Positions 1-8,251 of a stretch of 64,000 nt of DNA are shown here, one piece after another. A program made the position numbers and the translations under genes. Under the pieces are notes generated by a model, which had not been told where the DNA came from, did not search any database, and worked only from the letters and a program-made list of their open reading frames with translations. The first letter of the stretch is position 1; each line of letters opens with the position of its first letter. Source of the stretch: Sphingomonas sp. LY29 (GTDB lineage: Bacteria > Pseudomonadota > Alphaproteobacteria > Sphingomonadales > Sphingomonadaceae); NCBI RefSeq assembly GCF_035593985.1, contig NZ_CP141587.1, forward strand, positions 248,001 through 312,000, given 5' to 3'.

Positions 1-2
1 AC

Positions 3-740
3 TGGCATGAGATCGAGGCGCCTTCGATCCCGCCGCTCGATCCGGCGGGTCATAAGTTCGACCGCGGGCTGGTGCACTGCCTTGCCGGGACGATGCCCGG
101 CGCGATCGCGCTGTCTGCGACTGCCGCGGCGCGGGCAGGGGCGGGCTATGTCCGGGTCAGCACCTCGCGCGGGATCGACCATCTTCCCGCCGCGGTCGTT
201 CAGACCGATACTGCCGTCGTCAATGATCCGCGCGTGGGCTGCATCCTCGTCGGGCCGGGGCTTGGCAATGTCCCGCAGGTGTTGACCCTCGCGCTCACCG
301 CGCCGCGCCCGGTGGTGATCGACGCCGACGCGATAGGGCATGTCGGCGAGCCCAAGCGGCTGCACGGTCATGACGCCATCCTGACCCCGCACGAGGGCGA
401 ATTCGTCAAGCTGTTCGGCGATCTGCCCGGCAGCAAGGCCGACCGCGCCACCGCAGCAGCCGAGGCGAGCAAATCGGTGGTGATCTATAAGGGCGCGGAC
501 ACCTTGGTGGCTTCGCCCGATGGCCGGGTTGGATTCGCACCGCCGGCGCCGGCATGGCTGGCGACCGCCGGAACCGGCGACGTGCTGGCCGGCATCGTCG
601 CCGCGATGCGCGCGCGGGGATTGCCCAGCTTCGAAGCGGCTTGTGCCGCCGTCTGGATTCACGGACGCGCTGCAGAGGCGGCCGGGCCAGGAATGATCGC
701 GGACGATCTTGCCGCCGCAATCCCTTTGGCGGTGCCATGA
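3..740 (+). CDS. nnrD: ADP-dependent NAD(P)H-hydrate dehydratase, 5' truncated
   Basis: This is the C-terminal repair kinase domain that converts the S form of hydrated NAD(P)H back to NAD(P)H using ADP or ATP. The reading frame is open from the window edge, so the gene starts outside; in many bacteria an epimerase domain precedes this one. Visible family marks are HKFDRG near the edge, a glycine-rich AGAGYV stretch, the phosphate-binding GPGLG, NAAD-like VIDADAIG, LTPHEGEF and the catalytic-loop motif ATAGTGDVLAG near the C-terminus. About 245 residues are present. The stop overlaps the next gene's start as ATGA, so the two are probably co-transcribed. Only the truncation limits the call. 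Confidence 0.9.
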   Translation, partial: WHEIEAPSIPPLDPAGHKFDRGLVHCLAGTMPGAIALSATAAARAGAGYVRVSTSRGIDHLPAAVVQTDTAVVNDPRVGCILVGPGLGNVPQVLTLALTAPRPVVIDADAIGHVGEPKRLHGHDAILTPHEGEFVKLFGDLPGSKADRATAAAEASKSVVIYKGADTLVASPDGRVGFAPPAPAWLATAGTGDVLAGIVAAMRARGLPSFEAACAAVWIHGRAAEAAGPGMIADDLAAAIPLAVP

Positions 741-1909
741 GCGACCCGGTGATTCGCATCGCCGCGCGCGGTGACGGCGTGACGGCGGCGGGCAAGCATG
801 TCGCGTTCGGCGTTCCCGGGGACGTGGTGCTCGACGATGGCACGCTGCAGCAAGGGCCAGGGCATCAGGTGCCGCCATGCCGTCACTTCCCAATCTGCGG
901 CGGATGCCAGCTTCAACACCTGACCGACGCCGCCTACGCCGATTATTGCCGCAGCCGGGTGGTCGGGGCGCTTGCCCAGCATGGCATCGAAACCGAGGTG
1001 CGCGAGCCGCACCTGTCGCCGCCGCGGAGCCGCCGGCGCGCGACACTGCGGGCGCTGTCACTGGGGAAGGGGATCGCGATCGGATTCAACGAAGCGGGCA
1101 GCAATCGTGTCGTCGACCTGCGCGAATGCCATGTGCTTCGGCCCGAACTGTTCGCACTCGTCGAGCCTTTGCGTCGTCTGTTCAAAACGATCCTTCCGGC
1201 GAAGCGGTCGGGCGAGATCCAGATGTCGCTGACGCAGGACGGCGTCGACCTGTCGCTGAAGGGCGTGCAGATCGTCGGTCTTGCCGCAATCGAAGGGCTG
1301 ACCGAATTCGCCAAGACGCATGGCCTCGCCCGGCTGTCGGTGGACGAGGGATATGGCCCGGAGACGCGCTACGAGCCGAAGCCGACGTCGGTAAGCCTGT
1401 CGGGAACGCGCGTCGCGCTTCCGACCGGGGCATTCCTGCAGGCGACCGAGGACGGCGAGCGCGCACTGGTCGAGGCGGTGCTCGAGGCGACCGCGGGCGC
1501 GGCTCGGACCGCCGACCTGTTCGCAGGCCTTGGCACGTTCGCGCTGGCGATGCCGGGTGAGGTAATGGCAGCCGAGGCGGCACGCGATCCGATCCTCGCG
1601 CTCAAGGCCGCGGCGCCGCGGGTGAAGGCGGAGCATCGCGATCTGTATCGGCGCCCGTATGAGGCCGATGAACTCGCCGACTTCGACGCCGTCGTCCTCG
1701 ATCCGCCGAGGTCAGGCGCGTTCGAACAGATCGCGCGGCTTGCGGAATCGAGCGTGCCGCGCATCGCCTACGTCAGCTGCAATCCCGCCACGTTCGCGCG
1801 CGATGCCGAGAAGCTGGTCGAGGGCGGCTATCGCCTTGCGTGGGTTCGGCCGGTCGGCCAGTTCCGCTGGTCGACGCATGTGGAGTTGGCCGCAGCCTTC
1901 ACGCGCTAG
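737..1909 (+). CDS. Class I SAM-dependent RNA m5U methyltransferase (TrmA/RlmD family)
   Basis: This is a 390-residue enzyme predicted to methylate C5 of a uridine in rRNA or tRNA. An iron-sulfur ligand set lies near residues 48-60 (CRHFPICGGCQLQH). The Rossmann SAM motif is DLFAGLGTFAL, the motif IV region is VLDPPRSGA, and the catalytic cysteine sits in YVSCNPATFARD. The ATG at 737 is chosen because it overlaps the previous stop (ATGA) and because the longer upstream frame reads through the preceding gene. The N-terminal TRAM domain looks short. Which uridine is modified (RlmD-like or RlmC-like) cannot be told from the sequence. Confidence 0.9.
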   Translation: MSDPVIRIAARGDGVTAAGKHVAFGVPGDVVLDDGTLQQGPGHQVPPCRHFPICGGCQLQHLTDAAYADYCRSRVVGALAQHGIETEVREPHLSPPRSRRRATLRALSLGKGIAIGFNEAGSNRVVDLRECHVLRPELFALVEPLRRLFKTILPAKRSGEIQMSLTQDGVDLSLKGVQIVGLAAIEGLTEFAKTHGLARLSVDEGYGPETRYEPKPTSVSLSGTRVALPTGAFLQATEDGERALVEAVLEATAGAARTADLFAGLGTFALAMPGEVMAAEAARDPILALKAAAPRVKAEHRDLYRRPYEADELADFDAVVLDPPRSGAFEQIARLAESSVPRIAYVSCNPATFARDAEKLVEGGYRLAWVRPVGQFRWSTHVELAAAFTR

Positions 1910-2337
1910 CCGTGAAGCAGCCTGGCGCCGGCGTGGACGGTCAGGCCGACGAGGCATAATGTCGACAATGCGAAGATTGGAAAACGGATCGCGACGCGGT
2001 TGATCGTCGTCTGGACGATGCTGTGCAGCACCCGCAGTCCGACATAGCCCCACGCCAGCCACAGGTTGATGGCGATGGTGTCGCCCATCGCCACGAGCGT
2101 GAGGACGATCGCGTAGAACAGCGTCGGCTGCTCCATCAGGTGGGCGTAATTGTGGGCGGGCCAATTGGCCTCGTCGGGGAGCACGCCTTCGAGGTTCTGG
2201 CCGCGCCCGCCCTTGCTCGCCATGATGTTGATCCGCGCCTTGCGCACGGCCTTGCCACGAACCGCGGCGAGCCACACCAGCATTACCAGCGTCCACGCCA
2301 CCAGCGCGACGACCGGTCCGAGCAACGGATTAGCCAT
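1906..2337 (-). CDS. MAPEG family integral membrane protein
   Basis: The protein has 143 residues and about four hydrophobic segments: an N-terminal helix (PLLGPVVALVAWTLVMLVW), a polar loop with RGQNLEGVLP and NYxHLMEQP, then two or three further helices. The loop motif and length match the MAPEG superfamily, which includes membrane-associated eicosanoid and glutathione-metabolism proteins. Bacterial members of this subgroup have no established substrate. The start at 2337 lies just after a GGGGGAGGG stretch that also forms one arm of a terminator-like hairpin (see that entry). It converges on the methyltransferase with a 4 bp overlap of stop codons. Confidence 0.85.
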   Translation of the reverse strand: MANPLLGPVVALVAWTLVMLVWLAAVRGKAVRKARINIMASKGGRGQNLEGVLPDEANWPAHNYAHLMEQPTLFYAIVLTLVAMGDTIAINLWLAWGYVGLRVLHSIVQTTINRVAIRFPIFALSTLCLVGLTVHAGARLLHG

Positions 2338-2338
2338 G

Positions 2339-2370
2339 AAAACACCCTCCCCCAATGAAGGAGGAGGGTG
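2339..2370 (-). terminator. Rho-independent terminator-like hairpin after the DHS-like gene
   Basis: On the minus strand an 8-bp perfect stem (CACCCTCC pairing with GGAGGGTG, 12-base loop) is followed directly by TTTT. It lies 42 bases beyond the stop of the deoxyhypusine-synthase-like gene and 2 bases before the MAPEG start codon. The 3' arm also carries the only purine-rich ribosome-binding sequence for that gene, so the hairpin may both end transcription and mask translation. Confidence 0.7.
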
Positions 2371-2411
2371 CATCAATCGTTCGGTGCTGGCAATCGGCCA
2401 GCGGGAAGGGA

Positions 2412-3491
2412 TTAGTCGAACAGCTTGGCGAACGAGCGCTTGGCGCGGTTCTTCCACGCGCCGCGGTGCCATGCGTCGCTGGCGATCAGCGGCAGGACCG
2501 AGGTCGCCTCGGCATAGACCATCTGCTCGAGCGCGGTGCTGACCTTCCCCCAGCTCGCCGCTTCCTGAAGTGTCGATGAGGAGCAGGCGCCGTCACGGAC
2601 GTCGGCGACGGTGATCTGCACGGCATATTTGTGAACCTCGACATCCTCGTGGCCGAGGATTTCGGCGCAAACGACGGTGTCCTGCGCGAAGTTCTTCGGC
2701 ACGCCGCCGCCGATCATGAGCAGGCCGGTGGTGCCCGCCTTGATCTTGATGTCGGTCAGTTCGCGGAAGTCGGCGATGCTGTCCATCGTCATGTAATGGC
2801 CGCCGCGCTTCATTGCATCGACCTGATGCTTGACGAGGCCGAAGCCCGCCGAACTGTCGGTGAACGCCGGGCAGAAGATCGGCACGTCATGCTCGTAGGC
2901 GAGCTTGACGAGGCTGTTGTCCTTCTTGCCGTGCTCGACCAGCCACTTGCCCATTTCCTTGATGAAGGCGCGGCTCGAGTAGGGGCGCGGTTCGAGCGAG
3001 TCGGCGATCTTGCCGACCGTGAAGTCGCAATCCTGGAGTGCGATCTCGTCGATGTAAGTGTCGTAGATGCGGTCGATATAGAGCGAGCGCAGCGTGTCGT
3101 CGTCAGGGATTTCAAGCGCTTGATAATGCTTGTGGCCAAGCGCTTCGAAGAAATCCATGTCGACGATGGTCGCGCCGGTGGCGACGATCGCGTCGACCAT
3201 GTTGGATCGCACCAGCTCCGCGTAGAGATCCATGCAGCCGCCCGCAGAGGTCGAGCCGGCGATGACGAGGATGACCGAGCAGTTCGGGTCCGACAGCATT
3301 TGGTTGTAGAGGTCGGCAGCACGCGCGGTGTCGCGGCTGGTGAAGCTCATCTTGCCCATCGCCTCGACGATCGGGCGCGCGTCGAAGCTGGTAATGTCGA
3401 TGTGCTCGACCGTCGACGACAGCAATTCCGCCTTGCGGGTGTCGTTGATCTGGCTCTCGTCCTGGACCTTGTTGAGCGTTTCGGTGGTCAT
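2412..3491 (-). CDS. Deoxyhypusine synthase-like protein, probable homospermidine synthase
   Basis: This 359-residue protein belongs to the deoxyhypusine synthase family, NAD-dependent enzymes that transfer aminobutyl groups. It shows AGSTSAGG (residues 78-85) in the NAD-binding region and IGGGVPKN with the expected active-site lysine near residue 266. Bacteria do not hypusinate a translation factor, and family members in bacteria act on free polyamines; homospermidine or guanidino analogues are reported products. The neighbouring ornithine decarboxylase would supply putrescine, and sym-homospermidine is a known major polyamine of sphingomonads, so homospermidine synthesis is my inference. 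The ATG at 3491 is preferred over one at 3503 because GGAG lies 6 bases upstream of it. Confidence 0.85.
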   Translation of the reverse strand: MTTETLNKVQDESQINDTRKAELLSSTVEHIDITSFDARPIVEAMGKMSFTSRDTARAADLYNQMLSDPNCSVILVIAGSTSAGGCMDLYAELVRSNMVDAIVATGATIVDMDFFEALGHKHYQALEIPDDDTLRSLYIDRIYDTYIDEIALQDCDFTVGKIADSLEPRPYSSRAFIKEMGKWLVEHGKKDNSLVKLAYEHDVPIFCPAFTDSSAGFGLVKHQVDAMKRGGHYMTMDSIADFRELTDIKIKAGTTGLLMIGGGVPKNFAQDTVVCAEILGHEDVEVHKYAVQITVADVRDGACSSSTLQEAASWGKVSTALEQMVYAEATSVLPLIASDAWHRGAWKNRAKRSFAKLFD

Positions 3492-3583
3492 TCTTGGCTC
3501 CATAATGCGCAAGGGTCCCCCGGCCGGAGCCGGGGAACTGGTCAATGTGTTACGGGGCGCCGGGAAGGCCGGCGCGGATCAAG

Positions 3584-4801
3584 CTACAGTTGAACGACGT
3601 TCGAGCGCTGCTCGCGTTCCGTCTCGGCATAGAGGCTAGCCATCGGCTCGTCGGTGACGACGACCCGTTCCTCGACTCCGAAGCCGTTGAATCCGGTGCG
3701 CATCGCGCAACCGTAGGCGCCGAGCATCCCGACCTCGATATAGTCGCCGGCGCGAACGTCGGCGGGCAGCTCGAACGGGCCTGCCATGTGATCCAAGTCA
3801 TCGCAGGTCGGGCCGTAGAAGCTGAACGGCATGTCGCGCGTGTCGCTTTCGACGTCACGGATCAGACGAACGGGGTAACGCCAGCCGATATGCGCCGCAT
3901 CGAACAGCGCGCCATAAGCGCCGTCGTTGATGTACAGCTCGGCATCGCGGCGCTTCTCGACGCGGACAAGGACGCTGGCATATTCGGCGCACAGCGCACG
4001 GCCCGGCTCGCACCACAGTTCGGCCGAATAGCTGATCGGCAACGCTTCGTAGGCGTTCGAAATGACCTCGAAATAATTCTCGAGCGCAGGCGGCTCCATG
4101 CCGGGGTACCAGCTGGGGAATCCGCCGCCGACATCGACGATGTCGACCGTGACGGCCGCACCGACGATCGCGTCGCGGACCTTGCCCAGCGCTTCGGCGT
4201 AGGCGGCCGGGCTCATCGCCTGGCTGCCGACATGGAAGCAGATTCCGAGCGCGTCGGCAGCCTGGCGGGCCGCGAAGAGCAGGCGCGTCAGTTCCGACGG
4301 GTCCGCACCGAACTTCGAAGCAAGGCTAAGCTTACTATGCTCGGAGCTAACACGAATACGAACGAGAAGGCTGAGATCGCTGGCGCCGCGCGTGGCGCGC
4401 ATGATCTTGTCGAGCTCTTCCATCGTGTCGAGGCTGAACGTCTTCACGCCATGCGTGAAGTAAGCCTCGGCGATCGCTTCCTCAGCCTTGACCGGGTGCA
4501 TGAAGCACAGGGTTGCTTCCGGAAGCGTTTCCGCGACCAGGCGCACTTCGCCGAGCGAGGCGACATCGTAATGGGTAATGCCGGCATCCCACAGCACCCG
4601 CAGAAGATCGGGCGAGGGATTGGCTTTGACCGCATACAGCGACTTGCCCGCAAACTTTTCCACGAAGAAACGCGCCGCGCGACGGGCGGCGTGTGGACGA
4701 AGCAGCGTGACCGGCTGGACCGGGCGGCTCGTGGCGATGTCGGCAGCAGAGCTGACGAAAGGGGCTTTCGCTAGCCCCAGCGCGCGATGATGCTTGTGCA
4801 A
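3584..4801 (-). CDS. Ornithine/lysine decarboxylase, fold type III PLP enzyme
   Basis: This 405-residue enzyme decarboxylates ornithine, and possibly lysine, to putrescine or cadaverine. Family residues are visible: the PLP lysine in LYAVKAN (about K59), HVGSQ (about 190), the glycine-rich phosphate loop DVGGGFPSW, EPGRALC, and the C-terminal catalytic cysteine in GPTCDDLD (about C333). I place the start at a TTG (4799-4801) because GGAGG lies 9 bases upstream and the encoded N-terminus fits the family; no in-frame ATG is nearby, and a much longer frame to 5098 reads into intergenic DNA. It lies 92 bp upstream of the DHS-like gene on the same strand, consistent with a polyamine operon. Confidence 0.9.
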   Translation of the reverse strand: MHKHHRALGLAKAPFVSSAADIATSRPVQPVTLLRPHAARRAARFFVEKFAGKSLYAVKANPSPDLLRVLWDAGITHYDVASLGEVRLVAETLPEATLCFMHPVKAEEAIAEAYFTHGVKTFSLDTMEELDKIMRATRGASDLSLLVRIRVSSEHSKLSLASKFGADPSELTRLLFAARQAADALGICFHVGSQAMSPAAYAEALGKVRDAIVGAAVTVDIVDVGGGFPSWYPGMEPPALENYFEVISNAYEALPISYSAELWCEPGRALCAEYASVLVRVEKRRDAELYINDGAYGALFDAAHIGWRYPVRLIRDVESDTRDMPFSFYGPTCDDLDHMAGPFELPADVRAGDYIEVGMLGAYGCAMRTGFNGFGVEERVVVTDEPMASLYAETEREQRSNVVQL

Positions 4802-4990
4802 TTCAAGGGACCTCCAACGGGTAGTTCGAGAAAAGCTGCCTTGCGGTTGGAAGTCCCATGGGGCAGCGGAAGCGCGATATATGGTCGGTGGACCCCAGTG
4901 TAAAGAAGAATTGCCCCGATCGCTTCGGCACGCGATGCGGTCGATCCTCACCCAGCAACGGTTGGACGAAAACGAAGAAAGAAGAATGAC

Positions 4991-5938
4991 TTGGCAGCAT
5001 TGTCGAAGATCGATCGCAACGACGTTCTGGCGGCGTCGGCTCGCATTGTCGGGTCGATCGAAGAAACCCCGCTGATTGAGGCGAGGATTCGAGGTCACAA
5101 GCTGTGGCTCAAATGCGAGAATCGGCAGACCGGTGGGGCGTTCAAGCTTCGCGGAGCGACCAATCGCCTGCTCCTCCTGTCGGCGGAAGAGCGGTCACGC
5201 GGGGTCGTCGCCTTTTCGTCGGGCAATCATGCGCAGGGCGTGGCAATCGCCGCACGGCGGCTTGGGATCAACGCGATCATCGTCATGCCGTCCGATGCGC
5301 CAACGTTGAAGGTGGAAGGCACCAAGGCCCAGGGCGCGGAGGTCGTCTTTTACGACCGGCGGACCGAAAGTCGCGAAGCCATTGCGGCTGCACTCGCGGG
5401 AAAGTCGGGAGCAATCGTGGTGCCAAGCTTCGACGATCCGCACATCGTCGCCGGCCAGGGCACGGTGGGCGTCGAGCTTTCCGCGCAGTTGGGGCGGACG
5501 CCGCGTCGGATCGTCATACCGTGCGGCGGCGGCGGACTCGCGGCGGGGATCGCCGTGGCATGCCCGGACAGCGAGATCGTGATCGTCGAGCCCGATGGGT
5601 GGGACGATATGCGGCGCTCCATTGCCCTCGGGGAGATCGTCCCGGTCGAAGCCGGTGCGCCGGCAACCTTGTGCGACGCGCTGCAGACGCCGCGCGTGTC
5701 GCCTATTACCTTCGACATCCTCCAAGGGCGGAACGCTAAGGCCTTGGCCGTCAGCGAAGCGGACGTTGTCGCGGCAGTGAAATGGCTTTGGGACGAGCAC
5801 CGCCTGATCGCCGAGCCAGGCGGGTCGGTAGCGATCGCGGCGATCCTCAGCGGCAAGGTGGAGTTCGCGGAGGATACGGTGGCGATCGTGTCAGGCGGGA
5901 ATATCGATCCAGCGCTGCATGAAAAGCTGATCGCCTAG
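4991..5938 (+). CDS. Threonine dehydratase / serine racemase-like PLP enzyme
   Basis: This 315-residue fold type II PLP enzyme has the Schiff-base lysine in GGAFKLRGA (about K52), SSGNHAQG contacting the substrate carboxylate, the phosphate-binding tetraglycine CGGGGLAAG, and a C-terminal SGGNID. The ACT-like regulatory domain of biosynthetic IlvA is absent, so it is either a catabolic serine/threonine dehydratase or a serine racemase. The likely start is a TTG at 4991 preceded by a purine-rich GAAGAAAGAAGAA stretch. It is divergent from the decarboxylase across a 189 bp gap in which I see no other gene. The exact substrate is not decided by the sequence. Confidence 0.85.
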   Translation: MAALSKIDRNDVLAASARIVGSIEETPLIEARIRGHKLWLKCENRQTGGAFKLRGATNRLLLLSAEERSRGVVAFSSGNHAQGVAIAARRLGINAIIVMPSDAPTLKVEGTKAQGAEVVFYDRRTESREAIAAALAGKSGAIVVPSFDDPHIVAGQGTVGVELSAQLGRTPRRIVIPCGGGGLAAGIAVACPDSEIVIVEPDGWDDMRRSIALGEIVPVEAGAPATLCDALQTPRVSPITFDILQGRNAKALAVSEADVVAAVKWLWDEHRLIAEPGGSVAIAAILSGKVEFAEDTVAIVSGGNIDPALHEKLIA

Positions 5939-6201
5939 GCGGTCGCGACGCGATATTCACCTGGCTCTACACAGACCGGCGAATTTCGTTCGACGGCGCG
6001 GGTCAGCTCTTCGAGCTCGGCGGCGAGAATCTGCAATTCCGCGGCGAGGGCCTTGGGGTCGATGGCCGCAAGGTTGGCCGATGCGTCAAGCAGGGTGTCG
6101 AGCATCATCGCGATGCACGGCAGGATCGTTTCTTCGATCCGCTCGAATGCGTCGTCTAGGCGCGCTTGTTGATGCTGGACATCGGGCATGGCGCGAACCA
6201 T
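5935..6201 (-). CDS. Small helical hypothetical protein
   Basis: I do not recognise this 88-residue protein. It is rich in Ala, Leu and Glu, appears almost entirely helical, and has a heptad-like stretch with AAELQILAAELEEL suggesting a short coiled coil. It has no signal peptide and no strong membrane helix. The ATG at 6201 gives the full length; a second ATG at 6189 (MPDVQ) is possible. It converges on the serine-racemase-like gene with a 4 bp stop overlap and is divergent from the 55-residue membrane protein gene at 6234. Confidence 0.55.
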   Translation of the reverse strand: MVRAMPDVQHQQARLDDAFERIEETILPCIAMMLDTLLDASANLAAIDPKALAAELQILAAELEELTRAVERNSPVCVEPGEYRVATA

Positions 6202-6233
6202 GGCCGATGAGGGTTAAGGAGGAGTGAAAGTCG

Positions 6234-6401
6234 ATGAGCGGGATTGCAGCGGGCGCCCTGTCGCTCACGGTTATCGCTGCGGCGCTTTTGCTGATCTTCG
6301 GGTTTCGTCAGGCCATTCGCCCCGACACGCGCAAGCGCGGCATCCTGATGATCGTCTGCGGGCTGGTGTTCATCGGCAACGTGCTGATCCTGACCCTCTG
6401 A
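6234..6401 (+). CDS. 55-residue two-helix membrane protein
   Basis: This short gene encodes MSGIAAGALS..., with two hydrophobic stretches (about residues 5-23 and 36-55) separated by a basic loop RQAIRPDTRKR. That is a helical hairpin by the positive-inside pattern, with the loop cytoplasmic. An unusually good Shine-Dalgarno sequence (AAGGAGGAG at 6217-6225) lies 8 bases before the ATG, and this is the main support that it is expressed. I do not recognise the family. It is flanked by convergent and divergent genes and stands as its own unit. Confidence 0.65.
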   Translation: MSGIAAGALSLTVIAAALLLIFGFRQAIRPDTRKRGILMIVCGLVFIGNVLILTL

Positions 6402-6412
6402 CGAGGCCCCGA

Positions 6413-7069
6413 TCAGCGGATCGGGCAGCTCGGGTCGAGGCGATAATCGAGATATTTGTCGACGCTGCCCATCAGCAGATCGAGCTCGTTCGCGAAGAAA
6501 TGGTTCGCGCCGGGGATCGTGTCGTGCGCAATCGTGATGTGGCGCTGGGTCCGAAGCTTATCGACCAGCTTCTGGACCGCGATCGGGGTGACGACCTCAT
6601 CGGCCTCACCCTGGATGATGATTCCGCTGGCCGGGCAGGGGGCCAGGAAGCTGAAATCGTACATGTTCGCCGGCGGGGCGATCGAGATGAAACCTCGAAT
6701 TTCGGGGCGGCGCATCAGCAACTGCATGCCGATCCACGCGCCGAAGCTCACGCCGGCAACCCAGGTCTGTTCGGCTTCGGGGTGGATCTGCTGGACCCAG
6801 TCGAGCGCGCTGGCAGCGTCGGACAGCTCGCCAATGCCGTTATCGAATGTACCCTGGCTCTTGCCAACGCCGCGGAAATTGAAGCGGAGAACGGCAAAGC
6901 CGCGGCGAACGAAATCCTTGTAGAGCAGCTGGACGAGCTTGTTGTTCATCGTCCCGCCGGCCTGAGGATGGCTGTGCAGGATCATCGCGACGGGCGCGCG
7001 TGGGCGCGGTCCCGGGCTGAAACGTCCTTCGAGGCGACCTTCGGGTCCGGGGAAAATCACTTCGGGCAT
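6413..7069 (-). CDS. Alpha/beta hydrolase (dienelactone hydrolase-like)
   Basis: This 218-residue hydrolase has the expected triad: nucleophile serine in GVSFGAW (about 118), acid in IQGEADEVV, and histidine in PGANHFF. The oxyanion region is LHSHPQAGG and a conserved NFRGVGKSQG follows strand 4. Short proteins of this type are common in alphaproteobacteria and usually lack a known substrate. The start at 7069 gives MPEVIFPGPEGRLEG, typical of the family. It faces away from the cysteine desulfurase operon; the 111 bp between them must hold both promoters. Confidence 0.85.
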   Translation of the reverse strand: MPEVIFPGPEGRLEGRFSPGPRPRAPVAMILHSHPQAGGTMNNKLVQLLYKDFVRRGFAVLRFNFRGVGKSQGTFDNGIGELSDAASALDWVQQIHPEAEQTWVAGVSFGAWIGMQLLMRRPEIRGFISIAPPANMYDFSFLAPCPASGIIIQGEADEVVTPIAVQKLVDKLRTQRHITIAHDTIPGANHFFANELDLLMGSVDKYLDYRLDPSCPIR

Positions 7070-7180
7070 GGGCGCTCACTTGGGATCGATGAGTGAAAAA
7101 GTCCGATCGCGAATGGGTGCACCGCGACGGCGGGTCCTATATAGGGCCGGGTCAAGCTCTGGCAACGGCAGGTTCGCTTC

Positions 7181-8251
7181 GTGTCTCATGAACGTATTTT
7201 TCTGGATCATGCCGCGACGACGGCGGTGCTCCCGCAAGCGCGTGAGGCGATGGCGCGCGGGTTCGACCATTGGGCAAATCCAAGCTCACCGCATGCCGAG
7301 GGGCGGAAAGCCCGCGCGTTGCTGGAAGAGGCGCGAACGACGCTCGCCACCGAACTCGGCTGGCGCCATGACGTCATTGTCACCAGTGGCGCGAGCGAAG
7401 CTGTGGAGATGGTCGCAAGCCGTGCTGCGCTGACGCGCCGGGCGCACATGGTCAGCGAGCATGCCATCGTCCCGCATGCGATGGGCGGGGCGTCGACCGT
7501 CATACCCGTGGGTTCCGACGGCTTGATCGACGAAATTGCGCTGCAGGCAGTGCTTGATGAAGGGCCCGCCCTTATCGCCATCCAGGGCGTCAACAACGAG
7601 ACGGGCGTCCTGCAGCCGCTCGACCGGCTTGCGCCAATGATCCGCGAGGGGGGATCGCTGCTCCTCGCGGATTGCGCGCAAAGTGCCGGTAAGACTCCGC
7701 TTCCCGATGCCGACTTCATTGCGCTTTCGGCGCACAAGCTTGGCGGCCCGCCGGGCATCGGAGCACTGCTCGTGCGAGATTTGAGCATGCTGTCGCCTGT
7801 CGGTGGTCAGGAGAAGGGCTATCGGCGCGGGACGCAGGACGTTCCCGGCGCACTAGGATTTGCCGCGGCACTGTCCGCACGACCCTATGAGATGGCTAGA
7901 CTTACGGCACTTCGCAATCGACTAGACGACGGCGTCGAAGCGGCGGGCGGGGTCGTGATTGCTCGCAAAAGCCCGCGCTTGCCGACGATCGGATCGGTCG
8001 CGATGCCGGGCATGTCGAGCGCCGCCTTGTTGGTCCAGTTCGACATGGCGGGGATCGCGGTCTCGGCGGGAAGTGCCTGCTCGTCTGGCAAGATGCAGGC
8101 CAGTCACGTCCTGTCGGCGATGAATGTCACCGCCGACATCGCCTCCAGCTTCCTCCGAGTCAGCTTCGGTCCCGATACCAGCGAGGCCGAGGTCGATGCA
8201 TTTCTGGCTCAGTGGCGTCGCATTGCCGAGCGTCGCGCGCAGGCGGCGTGA
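7181..8251 (+). CDS. Cysteine desulfurase, first of a tandem pair
   Basis: This 356-residue fold type I PLP enzyme of the NifS/IscS class would move sulfur from cysteine to a persulfide for Fe-S cluster or thio-cofactor assembly. It shows LDHAATT at the N-terminus, VTSGASEAVEM, VNNETGVLQP, the PLP lysine in SAHKLGGPPG (about 190), and the persulfide cysteine in SAGSACSSGKMQASHVL near residue 310. The start is a GTG at 7181. Its stop overlaps the GTG start of a second desulfurase, so they are translationally coupled. It is somewhat shorter than IscS and may be specialised. Confidence 0.9.
   Translation: MSHERIFLDHAATTAVLPQAREAMARGFDHWANPSSPHAEGRKARALLEEARTTLATELGWRHDVIVTSGASEAVEMVASRAALTRRAHMVSEHAIVPHAMGGASTVIPVGSDGLIDEIALQAVLDEGPALIAIQGVNNETGVLQPLDRLAPMIREGGSLLLADCAQSAGKTPLPDADFIALSAHKLGGPPGIGALLVRDLSMLSPVGGQEKGYRRGTQDVPGALGFAAALSARPYEMARLTALRNRLDDGVEAAGGVVIARKSPRLPTIGSVAMPGMSSAALLVQFDMAGIAVSAGSACSSGKMQASHVLSAMNVTADIASSFLRVSFGPDTSEAEVDAFLAQWRRIAERRAQAA

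Noticed and set aside
3545..4774. A 409-codon plus-strand frame opposite the ornithine decarboxylase
   Set aside because: It has no recognisable fold, and the decarboxylase on the other strand has all its catalytic motifs.
4802..5098. N-terminal extension of the ornithine decarboxylase
   Set aside because: The extra residues do not fit the family, and GGAGG is placed for the TTG at 4801.
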